Shown in pieces: positions 26,237 through 35,145 of a stretch of DNA of 64,000 nt. The stretch lies in contig JADJLN010000002.1 in the NCBI GenBank assembly GCA_016710115.1, positions 434,001 to 498,000 on the forward strand, written 5' to 3'. Position numbers and translations under genes: made by a program. Every line of letters begins with the position of its first letter. Positions within the stretch are counted from its first letter, which is position 1. Below the pieces are notes generated by a model that made no database searches, was not told where the DNA came from, and saw nothing but the letters and a program-made list of their open reading frames with translations. The DNA is from Saprospiraceae bacterium (GTDB lineage: Bacteria > Bacteroidota > Bacteroidia > Chitinophagales > Saprospiraceae).

Positions 26237-27186
26237 TCGCGCAGGAAATCGGTGATGGCTTGTTCGATCCGATCAGCCGGATGCGCTGACAGGTCTGGCT
26301 GGAACGGTTGATTCGTGACCTGTTCATACAACTGGATGTACCGTTGACTGATCTGATCGACAAACAGATCGGGCATGATAGGCATTTCCTGTCCTTCCTT
26401 TCCCTGGAAGCCGTGATCCATCAACCATTCCCGGACAAATTCCTTGGACAGCTGGACCTGGGCTTCGCCCCTGGCCTGACGATCTTCAAACCCGTCCAGA
26501 TAGAAATACCGGGAACTGTCCGGTGTATGGATTTCATCCATGACCATGATTTCATCCCGCCAGGTACCAAATTCGTATTTGGTATCCACCAGGATCAATC
26601 CTCGGTCCCGTGCCATGGCCGTACCCTGAGCAAACAACGAGCGGGTATACCGTTCGAGAATGGCCCACTGGTCGGCCGTCACAATGCCCTGGGACAGGAT
26701 CTCATCCAGAGAGATATCCTCGTCATGTCCTTCGGTTGCTTTGGTACTGGGGGTGATGATCGGTTCAGGAAATGGGTCATTTTCCCGCATCCCGTCCGGC
26801 ATCGCAACACCACATAAAGTGCGCTGTCCGGATTTGTAGGTCCGCCAGGCATGCCCGGTGAGATATCCCCGGATGACCATTTCAATGCGAATGGGTTCAC
26901 AATACCGCCCGATGGCGACATTGGGATCGGGGGTGGCGATCAGCCAGTTCGGGACTGTATCAGCCGTAGCGCGCAGGAAATAAGCGGCCAGCTGGTTCAG
27001 GACCTGGCCCTTGAACGGAATACTTCGCGGGAGGATATGGTCGAATGCAGAGATGCGGTCCGTAGCCACAAGGATGAGCAGATCCTGGATCTTGTAGAGG
27101 TCTCTCACTTTTCCGTGATACACCATGTCCTGTCCGGGAAAAGAAAAGTCTGTGCCCGGCAATACGGGCTTGGAACGGGAATTCAT
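26227..27186 (-). CDS. purC: SAICAR synthetase
   Basis: Phosphoribosylaminoimidazole-succinocarboxamide synthase, step 7 of IMP biosynthesis, joining CAIR and aspartate with ATP. Recognisable are the glycine-poor ATP loop HGKVRDLYKIQD, DRISAFDHILPRSIPFKGQVLNQ, VIRGYLTGHAWRTY (CAIR/Asp site), STKATEGHDEDIS and LILVDTKYEFG...MDEIHTPDSSRY. 319 residues is the length of the monofunctional eukaryote/Bacteroidota-type enzyme. The start ATG at 27186 is clear. Confidence 0.95.
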   Translation of the reverse strand: MNSRSKPVLPGTDFSFPGQDMVYHGKVRDLYKIQDLLILVATDRISAFDHILPRSIPFKGQVLNQLAAYFLRATADTVPNWLIATPDPNVAIGRYCEPIRIEMVIRGYLTGHAWRTYKSGQRTLCGVAMPDGMRENDPFPEPIITPSTKATEGHDEDISLDEILSQGIVTADQWAILERYTRSLFAQGTAMARDRGLILVDTKYEFGTWRDEIMVMDEIHTPDSSRYFYLDGFEDRQARGEAQVQLSKEFVREWLMDHGFQGKEGQEMPIMPDLFVDQISQRYIQLYEQVTNQPFQPDLSAHPADRIEQAITDFLRDQS

Positions 27187-27212
27187 GTCCCAAAAGTACG
27201 GCAGAAATGCAG

Positions 27213-27632
27213 TTACATGTATTTGATCGAGTTGCGATCGCGGATGATGTCCTTCAGTTCTTTAATGAAACTGTCATACCCGGGGACGACCTTTCGGGCC
27301 GCATCATTCAAGGCGAAGAAGGTGCCTTTATCCAGTTCAGGTGAGATCTGGGAGATCTGGCCTTTGACATACTGGATATCGTCCTGAAGCAGTTTTTTCA
27401 ACGACGGGATATCGTGCCAGTCGCCTTCTACAGGGACCCCTTTTTCAGCACTTCCATCACTGTTGCGCGTTACAGGGTCCAATGCGATCTGTTTGCTGGC
27501 ATCAGATTGAGCTGCCCTGGATTCACTGATCTCCGGAAACTCCCACTGATCACCGGTATTGACCAGGAAAATTTCCAGCCCTTTTTCTTTGATCCGGTAG
27601 ATCACCAGACGAACGGTTTCCAGCATACTCAT
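27213..27632 (-). CDS. degenerate NUDIX-fold hypothetical protein
   Basis: 139-residue protein beginning LETVRLVIYRIKEKGLEIFLVN, with the beta-strand pattern of a NUDIX domain and a WEFPE corner, but no GX5EX7REUXEEXGU box, so hydrolase activity is unlikely. The C-terminus is helical and charged. It lies between purC and rpoD on the same strand. Function unknown. Confidence 0.7.
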   Translation of the reverse strand: MSMLETVRLVIYRIKEKGLEIFLVNTGDQWEFPEISESRAAQSDASKQIALDPVTRNSDGSAEKGVPVEGDWHDIPSLKKLLQDDIQYVKGQISQISPELDKGTFFALNDAARKVVPGYDSFIKELKDIIRDRNSIKYM

Positions 27633-27760
27633 AAGAACACAACGTTTGAACCCGCAATGTGGTTTGCTTCGAGATCACAAAGAAACGGATTTTCTCCCAA
27701 TCCAATCCGGTATGGCGCACAGAGGCGCGATTCACGTCCTGATCAAAGGCATTAAAAAGA

Positions 27761-27786
27761 AAAGGCCACCCCGGAAGGTGGCCTTT
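27761..27786 (-). terminator. rho-independent terminator after rpoD
   Basis: Perfect 10-bp stem AAAGGCCACC / GGTGGCCTTT with a six-base loop, followed on the minus strand by a T-rich tract (TTCTTTTT), 19 bases beyond the rpoD stop. Confidence 0.8.
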
Positions 27787-27804
27787 TGAATGCTCATTTT
27801 ATGA

Positions 27805-28671
27805 TCAGCCGAGATAGGATCTCAGGGCATTTCGATTGTACGATTTACGCAGGCGCCGGATGGCTCGTTCCTTGATCTGCCGAACCCGTTCCCGGGTCAG
27901 ACCGAATTGTGTGCCGATCTCTTCCAGCGTCAGGGACTTGTATCCGTTCAGGCCATAATACGCGGAGAGAACTTCCACTTCCCGTGGAGACAGCATCGAC
28001 AATCCATGCTGGACCTCGTCCTTCAGGGATTCTTCCATCAGCATATTATCCGGGCTGGATTCGCCATCATTGATCAGGACATCAAGCATCGTCGCATCAC
28101 TTTCTTCACCGTTGATCGGTGCGTCAACGGATACATGGCGATTTGTCCCACGCAGCATGTTGGAGATCTCGCGTGGAGTCATTTCCAGCAACTCGGCCAA
28201 TTCCTCGTGAGTCGGTTCCCGCTCGAATTCCTGAACGAATGACAGGAATGCTTCATTGACTTTGTTGTAGGAACCCACCTTGTTGAGTGGCAGACGGACA
28301 ATTCGGGCGTATTCCACGATCGCCTGAAGGATGGATTGACGAATCCACCAGACAGCATAGGAAATGAATTTGAATCCTTTGGTTTCATCAAACCGGCGTC
28401 CGGCCTTCATGAGACCGACATTGCCTTCATTGATCAGGTCGCTCAGGGACAGGCCCCGGTTTTGGTATTGTTTGGCTACAGAAACGACAAATCGCAGATT
28501 GGATCGGGTCAGGATCTCCAGTGCCTCATCATCTCCGCTTCTGATCCGTCTGGCGAGCTCGGCTTCCTCGTCTGCACTGAGCATGGAAATCTTGCCAATG
28601 TCATTGAGGTACTTATCCAGGGAAAGACTTTCCCGGCTCGTGATCTTGTTCGTAATTTTTAGTTGCCGCAT
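27805..28671 (-). CDS. rpoD: primary sigma factor RpoD/SigA (short Bacteroidota form)
   Basis: 288-residue housekeeping sigma factor without a long region 1.1, as usual in Bacteroidota. Region 1.2 is SLDKYLNDIGKISMLSADEE. Region 2 includes NLRFVVSVAKQYQ and the DETKGFKFISYAVWWIRQSI core-binding and -10 recognition helix. Region 3 spans LPLNKVGSYNKV to VSVDAPI. The region 4 HTH is TLEEIGTQFGLTRERVRQIKE. It is transcribed leftward and ends at a strong terminator. Its promoter must lie in the 347-bp gap to the divergent DUF3467 gene. Confidence 0.96.
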   Translation of the reverse strand: MRQLKITNKITSRESLSLDKYLNDIGKISMLSADEEAELARRIRSGDDEALEILTRSNLRFVVSVAKQYQNRGLSLSDLINEGNVGLMKAGRRFDETKGFKFISYAVWWIRQSILQAIVEYARIVRLPLNKVGSYNKVNEAFLSFVQEFEREPTHEELAELLEMTPREISNMLRGTNRHVSVDAPINGEESDATMLDVLINDGESSPDNMLMEESLKDEVQHGLSMLSPREVEVLSAYYGLNGYKSLTLEEIGTQFGLTRERVRQIKERAIRRLRKSYNRNALRSYLG

Positions 28672-29018
28672 AGGGTCATCTCACTTTAGGGACAGTTTAT
28701 TGGTACGGAATACACAGCAAAAAACTTGCCACTTTCCATATGTCCTACTTGACTTTAAGACAACTATGCCTTAATGTCCATGGGTTACACACAATACATA
28801 GATCAATAGCGGAAAAGTTCCCACTGTGGAAAACTTGCGATCCGCTGCTGATACTGGTGTCCTCAAGCTGAAAAAGGTTGCCTTCGCGGGAGAAAATCGT
28901 CACTTTTTTATCCAGGACAGAAACTTCGCCTGATTAACCGGAGAAATCGGAGAAAGCTCAGTTTCCGTTCCTGCCTGCTTGCTCAGGTTCGTTATCTTTA
29001 GCCCTAAATCAGAATATC
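28672..29018. other. divergent promoter region of rpoD and the DUF3467 gene
   Basis: No gene seen. TATCTTTA at 28993-29000 fits the Bacteroidota -7 element with one mismatch and lies 18 bases before the DUF3467 start; I find no convincing -33 partner. Confidence 0.35.
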
Positions 29019-29336
29019 ATGTCAGAAAATCAGAAGCAGGGACCCCAGCTGAATATAGAATTGCCAGAGGATGTTGCTGAAGGCATCTACTCCAATCTGG
29101 CGATCATCGCTCATTCGCATACCGAGTTTGTGGTCGACTTTATCCGGATGATGCCCAATATGCCCAAGGCCAAAGTCAAAGCAAGAGTCGTGCTGACGCC
29201 CCAGCATGCCAAACGACTGTTGCGCGCCCTCGCCGACAATGTCAAGAAATTTGAATCCCAGTTCGGCGTCATCGAAGACAGTGAACCCAATAACTTTCCG
29301 CCCATGAATTTTAACACTCCGACAGCACAAGCCTAG
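29019..29336 (+). CDS. DUF3467 protein
   Basis: 105-residue protein of the DUF3467 family. The conserved core runs LPEDVAEGIYSNLAIIAHSHTEF, VVDFIRMMPNMPKAKVKARVVLTPQHAKRLLRAL and NVKKFESQFG, ending in a Pro/Asn-rich tail. Widespread and usually single-copy in Bacteroidota; its role is not known to me. It starts at ATG 29019. Confidence 0.9.
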   Translation: MSENQKQGPQLNIELPEDVAEGIYSNLAIIAHSHTEFVVDFIRMMPNMPKAKVKARVVLTPQHAKRLLRALADNVKKFESQFGVIEDSEPNNFPPMNFNTPTAQA

Positions 29337-29395
29337 GAGGGAAATTCGTTAGGGTATAAACTGAAACCTATGCAACGCACCATTTTTCCCTTTTC

Positions 29396-29989
29396 ATGCA
29401 CGTTGTAGTCACGGTGGCTTTCTGCCTTCCGGCCTCGGCTCAAAACAAAGAACGTGAACGTCCGGCACCCAAAACCATTCATGGAGAAGTTGTGGTATGG
29501 TGGCAACTTCGGACTGGGGTTCACCGGCGGGAACCAATCTTCCCAGTTCAATTTGGGGATTTATCCCATGGTAGGTTACAAAATCATCCCCTGGTTTTCA
29601 GTCGGTCCTCGTTTGGGATTTGAATACAATTATTATAAAGGACCGGTGTGAATCCATCATTTAATGTCAACATTGCGTCTACCAATATCTTCACTTTTTA
29701 TACTGGTGTCTTTGCACGTTCCAAGATTTATCGCTGGATCTTTGCCCAGGCAGAATATGGGGTATCCTTTGGGAAACAGCCTTATCTTATAAATGGATAC
29801 CTTGAACTGGATGATAACAATAAGGTTGTCAAAGACCAGTTAACCAGAATCGGGTCTGATCGGCCTGGGATACAATTCGGGGAGATATCATTGCAACAGA
29901 AGTGATTATCTTGTATGATGTGCTGGTACCGACAGAATCCTACCAGAATCCATGGAACTTCCGATTTGGCCTCACTTACAAGTTTTAGG
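29396..29989 (+). pseudogene. outer-membrane beta-barrel protein with several frameshifts
   Basis: A signal peptide (VVTVAFCLPASAQ) in one frame is followed in a second frame by PFMEKLWYGGNFGLGF and NLGIYPMVGYKIIPWFSVGPRLG. A third frame reads FNVNIASTNIFTFYTGVFARS and AEYGVSFGKQPYLING. After another shift it ends NPWNFRFGLTYKF with a stop at 29987-29989. The alternating aromatic strands and terminal F are typical of small Bacteroidota outer-membrane porin-like barrels of about 190 residues. At least three one-base shifts separate the pieces, so it is decayed or badly sequenced. Confidence 0.65.
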
Positions 29990-29997
29990 AAGGGTCA

Positions 29998-30234
29998 TTA
30001 TTCGGCATGCTCCAGCGTGAAGTAGCGCAGGATGGCTTTGACATCCTTGTCTTCTCTCAGCTCGGGGATATAGGTGAAGAGGACTTCATGTTCCTCAACT
30101 CCTTCCGATAAGGCTTCTTCCAGGCTGCGCAGGGCTTGTTTGCGTTTGTTCATCCTGAACTCCGCAGCCGCCTGGATGAAATACAGACCGGCACCCCATG
30201 TGGATTCAATCGCCTCTTCCATGAGGGTGATCAC
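29998..30234 (-). CDS. C-terminal piece of the frameshifted TPR protein
   Basis: Seventy-eight codons (ITLMEEAIESTWGAGLYF...) that continue the TPR gene upstream after a one-base shift at about 30247, where the joined sequence would read FSRGAYTEVITLMEEAIE. It contains one further TPR-like helix pair (QALRSLEEALSEG). Not an independent gene. Confidence 0.6.
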   Translation of the reverse strand: MITLMEEAIESTWGAGLYFIQAAAEFRMNKRKQALRSLEEALSEGVEEHEVLFTYIPELREDKDVKAILRYFTLEHAE

Positions 30235-31430
30235 TTCCGTGTAAGCCCCCGGCTGAATTTGAATTCGGCATACCGGACCCAGGATTCGGGCAGTTCCGGT
30301 GCGAGTTCAGTCGTCTTACAAAGCAGGCCTCCGCTTCCGCCGGCTTGCCATCTGCCAGCCAGCTTCCGCCAGTCCGGTGATATAGTCTTCATTGCGATCG
30401 TCGAGATTGACAGCACGTTCAAAATAACGGGCTGCAACACGGGCTTCTTTTCGAGCATGTAGATCTTGCCCAGCCGGTAATAGATCTCTTCATCCAGTGG
30501 ATTCAGATTGCGGGCGAGCAGGAAATACTGTCGGGCCTTTGACGGGTTTTCCATGGCCTGATAACACTGACCAATCTGCTTGAGGATCTCCCCGTCCGGT
30601 TCGATGCGTTGCTGGATATCATACAGGTTCTTGAGCGCTCGTTTGGGTTCACCGATGGCCAGTGCCACTTCCGCGGCATAGCAGAAGGTGAGCTTGAACT
30701 GAGGCTCCAGCAACCCGGCATATTCAAATGCTTCCATGGCTTCTTCATACCGGAGGAGGTAATAGTGTGCCTGTCCGGCATTGAACCAGGCCATTCCGTT
30801 GTACGGGTCCTGATCGATGAGTTCGAGATGAAATTGCAGGGAGTCTTTCTGATTGCGGCTGGATTCACTGGCAAGCCAGATGCGTTCCAGGGCAGTGCGG
30901 TTGCGCGGCTGGATTTTCAACACTTCCTTGTATGCAGTATAGGCCGCATGCTGGTCGCCATTACGGGAACAGACCTGAGCCTCCAGCAGGTGGACCTCTG
31001 CCATCCGAGATTTCGGTACACGATATTTCAGTTCGGTGAGCAGTACACGGGCCATGTCCACTTCATCCATCTGGGTCATTGCTTTGATCCGCATACAGGC
31101 AGAAGTGATCTCGTCCCCACCGGACTGCTCGAGGATGGCCAGCAGCTCCATGGCTTCCCCGGGCCGCTTGCATTCCAGCAGGATCTCGATCTGATGGGTT
31201 AGCAGTTCACCATCCATCCGGTGGATCGTGAGTGCTTCTTCACTCAAACGAAGCGCTTCATTCCAGTCATCTTCTTCACGAAAATGGGCAATGAGCACCA
31301 GAATATCCGATTTGGACATCCGGTCCAGTTGTCCGGCTTTCGAAAGCGTCTCATAGCTGGTCAGCAATGTATTGACGACTTCACGTGGAGGAGGAGTTGA
31401 TTGCATGTTCATATTCACCTTGTGATCCAT
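30231..31430 (-). CDS. tetratricopeptide-repeat protein (frameshifted near 3' end)
   Basis: Cytosolic TPR scaffold protein. From residue 35 on there are at least eight TPR-like helix pairs, for example NEALRLSEEALTIHRMDGELL, AWFNAGQAHYYLLRYEEAMEAFEYAG and QIGQCYQAMENPSKARQYFLLARNLNPLDEEIYYRLG. No signal peptide is seen. After LGKIYMLEKKP the frame drifts: shifts near 30445, 30350, 30315 and 30247 are needed to restore AARYFERAVNLDDRNEDYI, then ELAPELPESWVRYAEF, then the piece at 29998-30234. The restored protein is about 475 residues. Binding partner unknown. Confidence 0.75.
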   Translation of the reverse strand: MDHKVNMNMQSTPPPREVVNTLLTSYETLSKAGQLDRMSKSDILVLIAHFREEDDWNEALRLSEEALTIHRMDGELLTHQIEILLECKRPGEAMELLAILEQSGGDEITSACMRIKAMTQMDEVDMARVLLTELKYRVPKSRMAEVHLLEAQVCSRNGDQHAAYTAYKEVLKIQPRNRTALERIWLASESSRNQKDSLQFHLELIDQDPYNGMAWFNAGQAHYYLLRYEEAMEAFEYAGLLEPQFKLTFCYAAEVALAIGEPKRALKNLYDIQQRIEPDGEILKQIGQCYQAMENPSKARQYFLLARNLNPLDEEIYYRLGKIYMLEKKPVLQPVILNVLSISTIAMKTISPDWRKLAGRWQAGGSGGLLCKTTELAPELPESWVRYAEFKFSRGLTRK

Positions 31431-31636
31431 ATATACGGGGTGTTGACAGAGAGGTTTCCTGGCCCGTTAAATGTGTGTAAAGCAAATAACTCATTGCTAT
31501 ACAGTTAAAAACAAAGGTAAAATAAAAGAATAAATAAAATTATAAATATACAATGTGCTGTTTGGCAGGGAGGTGTGGCCAATGCTGGATTTGAAATATT
31601 TATATATTGTATATGTGGAAATTGGGGAGTGATTTC

Positions 31637-31681
31637 GTGTTCCAGGTTCCTGTGTTCCAGGTTCCTGCGTTCCAGGTTTCC
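31637..31681. repeat. 15-bp tandem repeat, three copies
   Basis: GTGTTCCAGGTTCCT repeated at 31637, 31652 and 31667, the last copy with two changes. Confidence 0.85.
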
Positions 31682-31868
31682 GGATGATAGCCAGGAAGGA
31701 AGGATAAGGGGTTTCAATTGATTCACTCCAGAACGTTGAAATCAGCCACCTTATCCTATTTGTCTTTGAATTTCTTCCCGAATTCCGAACGCGGTTTTGT
31801 GCAATAGCGCAATACCGATAAAGCATCTGGCAAAACTTGAAAACCGGGACCGGCAGCACGGCGTTTCT

Positions 31869-31924
31869 TCAACCCCTTCAGGGTTGAGGGAATTCCAAAT
31901 CGGCACCCCGGGTTTCACCCGGGG
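31869..31924. repeat. REP-like double hairpin
   Basis: TCAACCC-CTTCA-GGGTTGA (31869-31887) followed by CCCCGGG-TTTCA-CCCGGGG (31906-31924). Such paired palindromes with a TTCA-type loop are typical of extragenic repeats in Bacteroidota genomes. Confidence 0.65.
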
Positions 31925-32027
31925 CTACTGTCTTGAACCCCTCCGAAGTACTGGCATCTTCACATTGCCGAAAGAACCTTCTCGACTCCTCTCTTCTCGA
32001 CTCCTCCCCTCATCACCCCACCACAAA

Positions 32028-32165
32028 AAAATAGGTCATGCCGAGGGAACGACATGACCTGAAAAACCTGTACAAGCACAATGGTAATTGGGATGCTCTT
32101 GCATTTACCCCCAGCCTGTTGGGGGACGGTCACCAGGGTAAGCAACCTTGTCTAGCATAAGACAA
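32028..32165 (-). ncRNA. candidate structured small RNA or 3' UTR element
   Basis: On the minus strand, a TATAAT-containing segment (about 32166-32173) is followed by ACAAG (32151-32147), a CCCCCA / TGGGGG hairpin in inverted order (32108-32113/32120-32125), a closing CTTGT (32076-32072) and a strong terminator at 32033-32060. It could be an independent RNA of about 120 nt, or the 3' UTR of the MBOAT gene, whose stop is 70 bp upstream. I do not recognise a known family. Confidence 0.35.
32033..32060 (-). terminator. rho-independent terminator
   Basis: Perfect 8-bp stem AGGTCATG / CATGACCT with a 12-base loop. The A-run at 32024-32030 becomes a T-run on the minus strand. It ends transcription of the MBOAT operon or of the small RNA candidate. 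Confidence 0.75.
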
Positions 32166-32232
32166 ATTATATGCCAAAAATCTCTATATATGGAAAAACG
32201 CGATGCGTAAATGAAAAAAATGTGCGTTTGCC

Positions 32233-33891
32233 CTAAAAAACGAAGTAAATAAAGGGCTGGAGGTCGGAAGACATGACCTGATAGACCAGCACCATTGCCA
32301 GAAACGCCACAAACCCCTGCACAAACAGACTGCTCCGGGCATACTGGTCTCGAAGGATATCTTTCAACGTCTGGGGCAACAAGTGGATGAAATACCCACC
32401 CAACAGGCAGATAAACACGGTGCTGTACCCTTCGATAACACGCGGAATCAACGCTCCGTTAAAGTGCCAGGCGATCTGTGACAGCATGATCTCCACCTTG
32501 TCCAGACTTTCCCCCCGAAACCACGTACGCGTGAAGGTGATGAAGGTCAGGGTAAGCAGAATAGCGGCCGACCGCACCAGAAAAGGTCGGCGGTCGCGCC
32601 ATGGACTGATCCGATTCCAGTACTTATAGACGATCAGACCTGCACCGTTGATCCCTCCCCAAATGATCATGTTCAGGGAAGCTCCATGCCAGAGGCCGCC
32701 AATGGTCATGGTCAGCATGAGGTTGATATTCGTATCGATATGCTTCCGGATTGGCGGGATCAATCGATAGGCAAGTACCAGGGAGATCACCAGAGCTACA
32801 ATGATCAGCACAGTTTCTACTGCTGGCGTGATGAGGAAGAGAAAGAGACAGACAAACCCGACCATAATATAGGAGAACAGAGATCCACTCCGATTCCCAC
32901 CCATCGGGATATACAGGTAATCTCTGAGCCAGGTGGACAGGGAGATGTGCCACCGTTTCCAGAAGTCGGCCACGCTGTCCGCCTTGTAGGGTGAATTGAA
33001 GTTGACTGGCAAGGTAAATCCCAATAAGGCCGCGACACCGATAGCGATATCTGTATAACCCGAAAAATCGGCATACACCTGTAGTGAATAGCCGAACAGG
33101 GCGGCCAGGTTTTCAAACCCGCTGAACGAACCGGGATTTGCAAAAACCCGGTCGATGAAGTTCACAGCCAGGTAATCGGCCAGGAGCATCTTCTTTAACA
33201 AGCCATTCAGGATCCAGAAGAGCGCGACCCCAAACTGATGTCGGGTGACGGAATAGGGTTGATACAATTGCGGGATGAACTCTGACGCCCGAACAATCGG
33301 CCCGGCGACCAACTGAGGAAAAAACGACACATAGAATCCGAAATCCAATACATTTTTTACCGGCTCCACATCCTTGCGATAGACGTCGATGGCATAGCTC
33401 ATCGTCTGAAACGTAAAAAAGGAGATCCCGACTGGCAGAAAGATCTTTTCCGCCCGGAAACTGGTGCCGAATGCGCCGTTTGACCAATGGGCCAGCAGAT
33501 TGAACACCTCATGGTCGGTATGCATGAGGGTATTGAACGCATCGGTAAAAAAATAGGCATACTTGAAATAGACCAGGACAGCCAGATTGAGGAAGATGCT
33601 CAGTGCAAGCCAGAGTTTTCGAACGCCATGACTTTGGGATCGCACCATGTGCAACCCGATCTGGTAGTCGGTCACCGTGGAAAAGAGCAAGAGAAGGACA
33701 AACAGGCCGCTGGTCTTGTAATAGAAAAACAGACTGATGAAAAAGAGATAGGCATTCCGTAATCCCTGTCGTGGGTGGACGATGGCATAGCCGAGAATCA
33801 CGACAGCGAAGAAAAACCAGAATGCCGTCTGAGTAAAGATCAATGGCTGATCAGCCTGAAATCCGAACCATTGCCAGACTGCATCGATCAT
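32233..33891 (-). CDS. MBOAT-family membrane O-acyltransferase (AlgI-like)
   Basis: 552-residue polytopic membrane protein that transfers acetyl groups across the membrane for cell-surface glycan acetylation. It shows MBOAT features: FFPQLVAGPIVRASEFIPQL near residue 200, FWKRWHISLSTWLRDYLYIPMGGNR (the conserved W-H-x-S-x-x-W-x-R-D-Y core), and the active-site His in GGLWHGASLNMIIWG (about residue 400). About eleven hydrophobic helices are visible. It overlaps the preceding SGNH gene by 4 bp (ATGA), so the three genes form an operon. The acetyl acceptor is probably an exopolysaccharide or lipopolysaccharide. Confidence 0.92.
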   Translation of the reverse strand: MIDAVWQWFGFQADQPLIFTQTAFWFFFAVVILGYAIVHPRQGLRNAYLFFISLFFYYKTSGLFVLLLLFSTVTDYQIGLHMVRSQSHGVRKLWLALSIFLNLAVLVYFKYAYFFTDAFNTLMHTDHEVFNLLAHWSNGAFGTSFRAEKIFLPVGISFFTFQTMSYAIDVYRKDVEPVKNVLDFGFYVSFFPQLVAGPIVRASEFIPQLYQPYSVTRHQFGVALFWILNGLLKKMLLADYLAVNFIDRVFANPGSFSGFENLAALFGYSLQVYADFSGYTDIAIGVAALLGFTLPVNFNSPYKADSVADFWKRWHISLSTWLRDYLYIPMGGNRSGSLFSYIMVGFVCLFLFLITPAVETVLIIVALVISLVLAYRLIPPIRKHIDTNINLMLTMTIGGLWHGASLNMIIWGGINGAGLIVYKYWNRISPWRDRRPFLVRSAAILLTLTFITFTRTWFRGESLDKVEIMLSQIAWHFNGALIPRVIEGYSTVFICLLGGYFIHLLPQTLKDILRDQYARSSLFVQGFVAFLAMVLVYQVMSSDLQPFIYFVF

Positions 33892-35145
33892 TCTGCAGGT
33901 CTTTGAGGTGGATGAACAAAACGCACATATGCTGCATCAACAGCATCGGCAAAAAGATCGGCAACCAGTGTATATCCTTTCGCCGTGAAATGGAGGCGGT
34001 CCTTTTTCGCCAATCCGTTCTTCCACCAGCTGTGCATCGATCCCAACCCGCCCATCACTGTAAATTGATCCCATACACCTGCATCCCATTTCTGAGCCAG
34101 CTGCAACATGGCTTCGCGTACCTCGAGTCCATTTTTGTTCGGTCGACGACGATAATAGGTATCATTATTTGTCAGGAATATGAAGAGCACCTGTGGATTG
34201 GCTTGACGGAAAATAGTCAGCAGTGAATCATACCGGCTGATGAACCGATCTGTTCGGAATTCGCTGGTCGGAATGTGTGCATCATTCACCCCGATACCCA
34301 GGATAACCAGATCCGGATGCACATGCACCAGTTGTTCTGCAAGTCCTTCACATCGGAGGGTAGCAGGAAGACTGACGCCATTGGCTCCCACCTGGTGAAA
34401 GACCAGACCTGGAGAGTCCTGAATATACTGGATACCCTGAATGATAAAGGTGTCTGGCAATTCGGGATGGCGATTGGTCAATCGAAACGAGACGAGATCC
34501 TGATCGGTATCATAACACCATTCCTGAACACCGTGAGTCGTATCCGTCACTATCTTATCCGGACAAGACCAGCCCAAAGGTTCAAGATCCATCTGTTGAT
34601 ACATGCTTTGACCGTAGATCCGGACGGATTGGAATCGGGCGGGGGGGCGTTTACCATCTCTGTAGGTGATATCGATCACCCTGTTTGGTTGCCCTGACCG
34701 TGCATTCAACGCAGCCAGTCCAAACGGGCCCGGTTGTCCTCGTTTCACACTGCGGGCTCCCTGTCCATTCGCCTTCAGAAAGTGACTGGATCTCCCTCGG
34801 ACTGTTCGTTCCAGCGAGCGTGTAAGGGAAAAAGAACCCGGGTTGTCCACCGGATGAGTCAGCAACAAGAGCAGCCAGACGATGCCGGATCTGACGAGAG
34901 AGCGAGCCTCCCTGAACATGCGATCCGCCGAGATGCATAACTTGCAATTGTTGGCGTTCGCCCTGTCGCATTCGATCGATCTGACGAAAGAAGCGAACCC
35001 AGCGGATCGTGTCACCTGGAAACACCAGGGTGTTCTGGTCGAGACGTAAAAAAGGATAGATCTCTTTCAAGCTGTCGCACTCGGGGGTCTGAGCGTGCAG
35101 CCACCCACCAAAGCACAAACAGACGATCAACCACATTCTGCTCAT
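33888..35145 (-). CDS. secreted SGNH/GDSL hydrolase-like O-acetylation partner (one frameshift)
   Basis: The start at 35145 gives a signal peptide (MSRMWLIVCLCFGGWLHAQ) and the block I motif MHLGGSHVQGG (Ser nucleophile in GGSH). One base is lost or gained near 34757 in a GGG run, between GEWTG and ARSVKRGQPG. The other frame then continues with block III ILGIGVNDAHIP and the catalytic DxxH region KDRLHFTAKGYTLVADL to the stop at 33888. Intact pieces are 34651-35145 and 33888-35015 (the latter meaningful only from about 34757). Restored length is about 419. With the neighbouring SGNH protein it probably completes acetyl transfer from the MBOAT protein to the glycan. Confidence 0.78.

Larger units (their letters stand above)
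31431..32027. other. AT-rich intergenic region with repeats, no gene
   Basis: Holds a 15-bp tandem triplicate (31637-31681) and REP-like hairpins (31869-31924), listed separately. Open frames here are repeat artefacts. Confidence 0.6.

Noticed and set aside
31637..31681. Short tandem repeat as a regulatory or phase-variable element
   Set aside because: Three 15-bp copies far from any start codon; no evidence of function.
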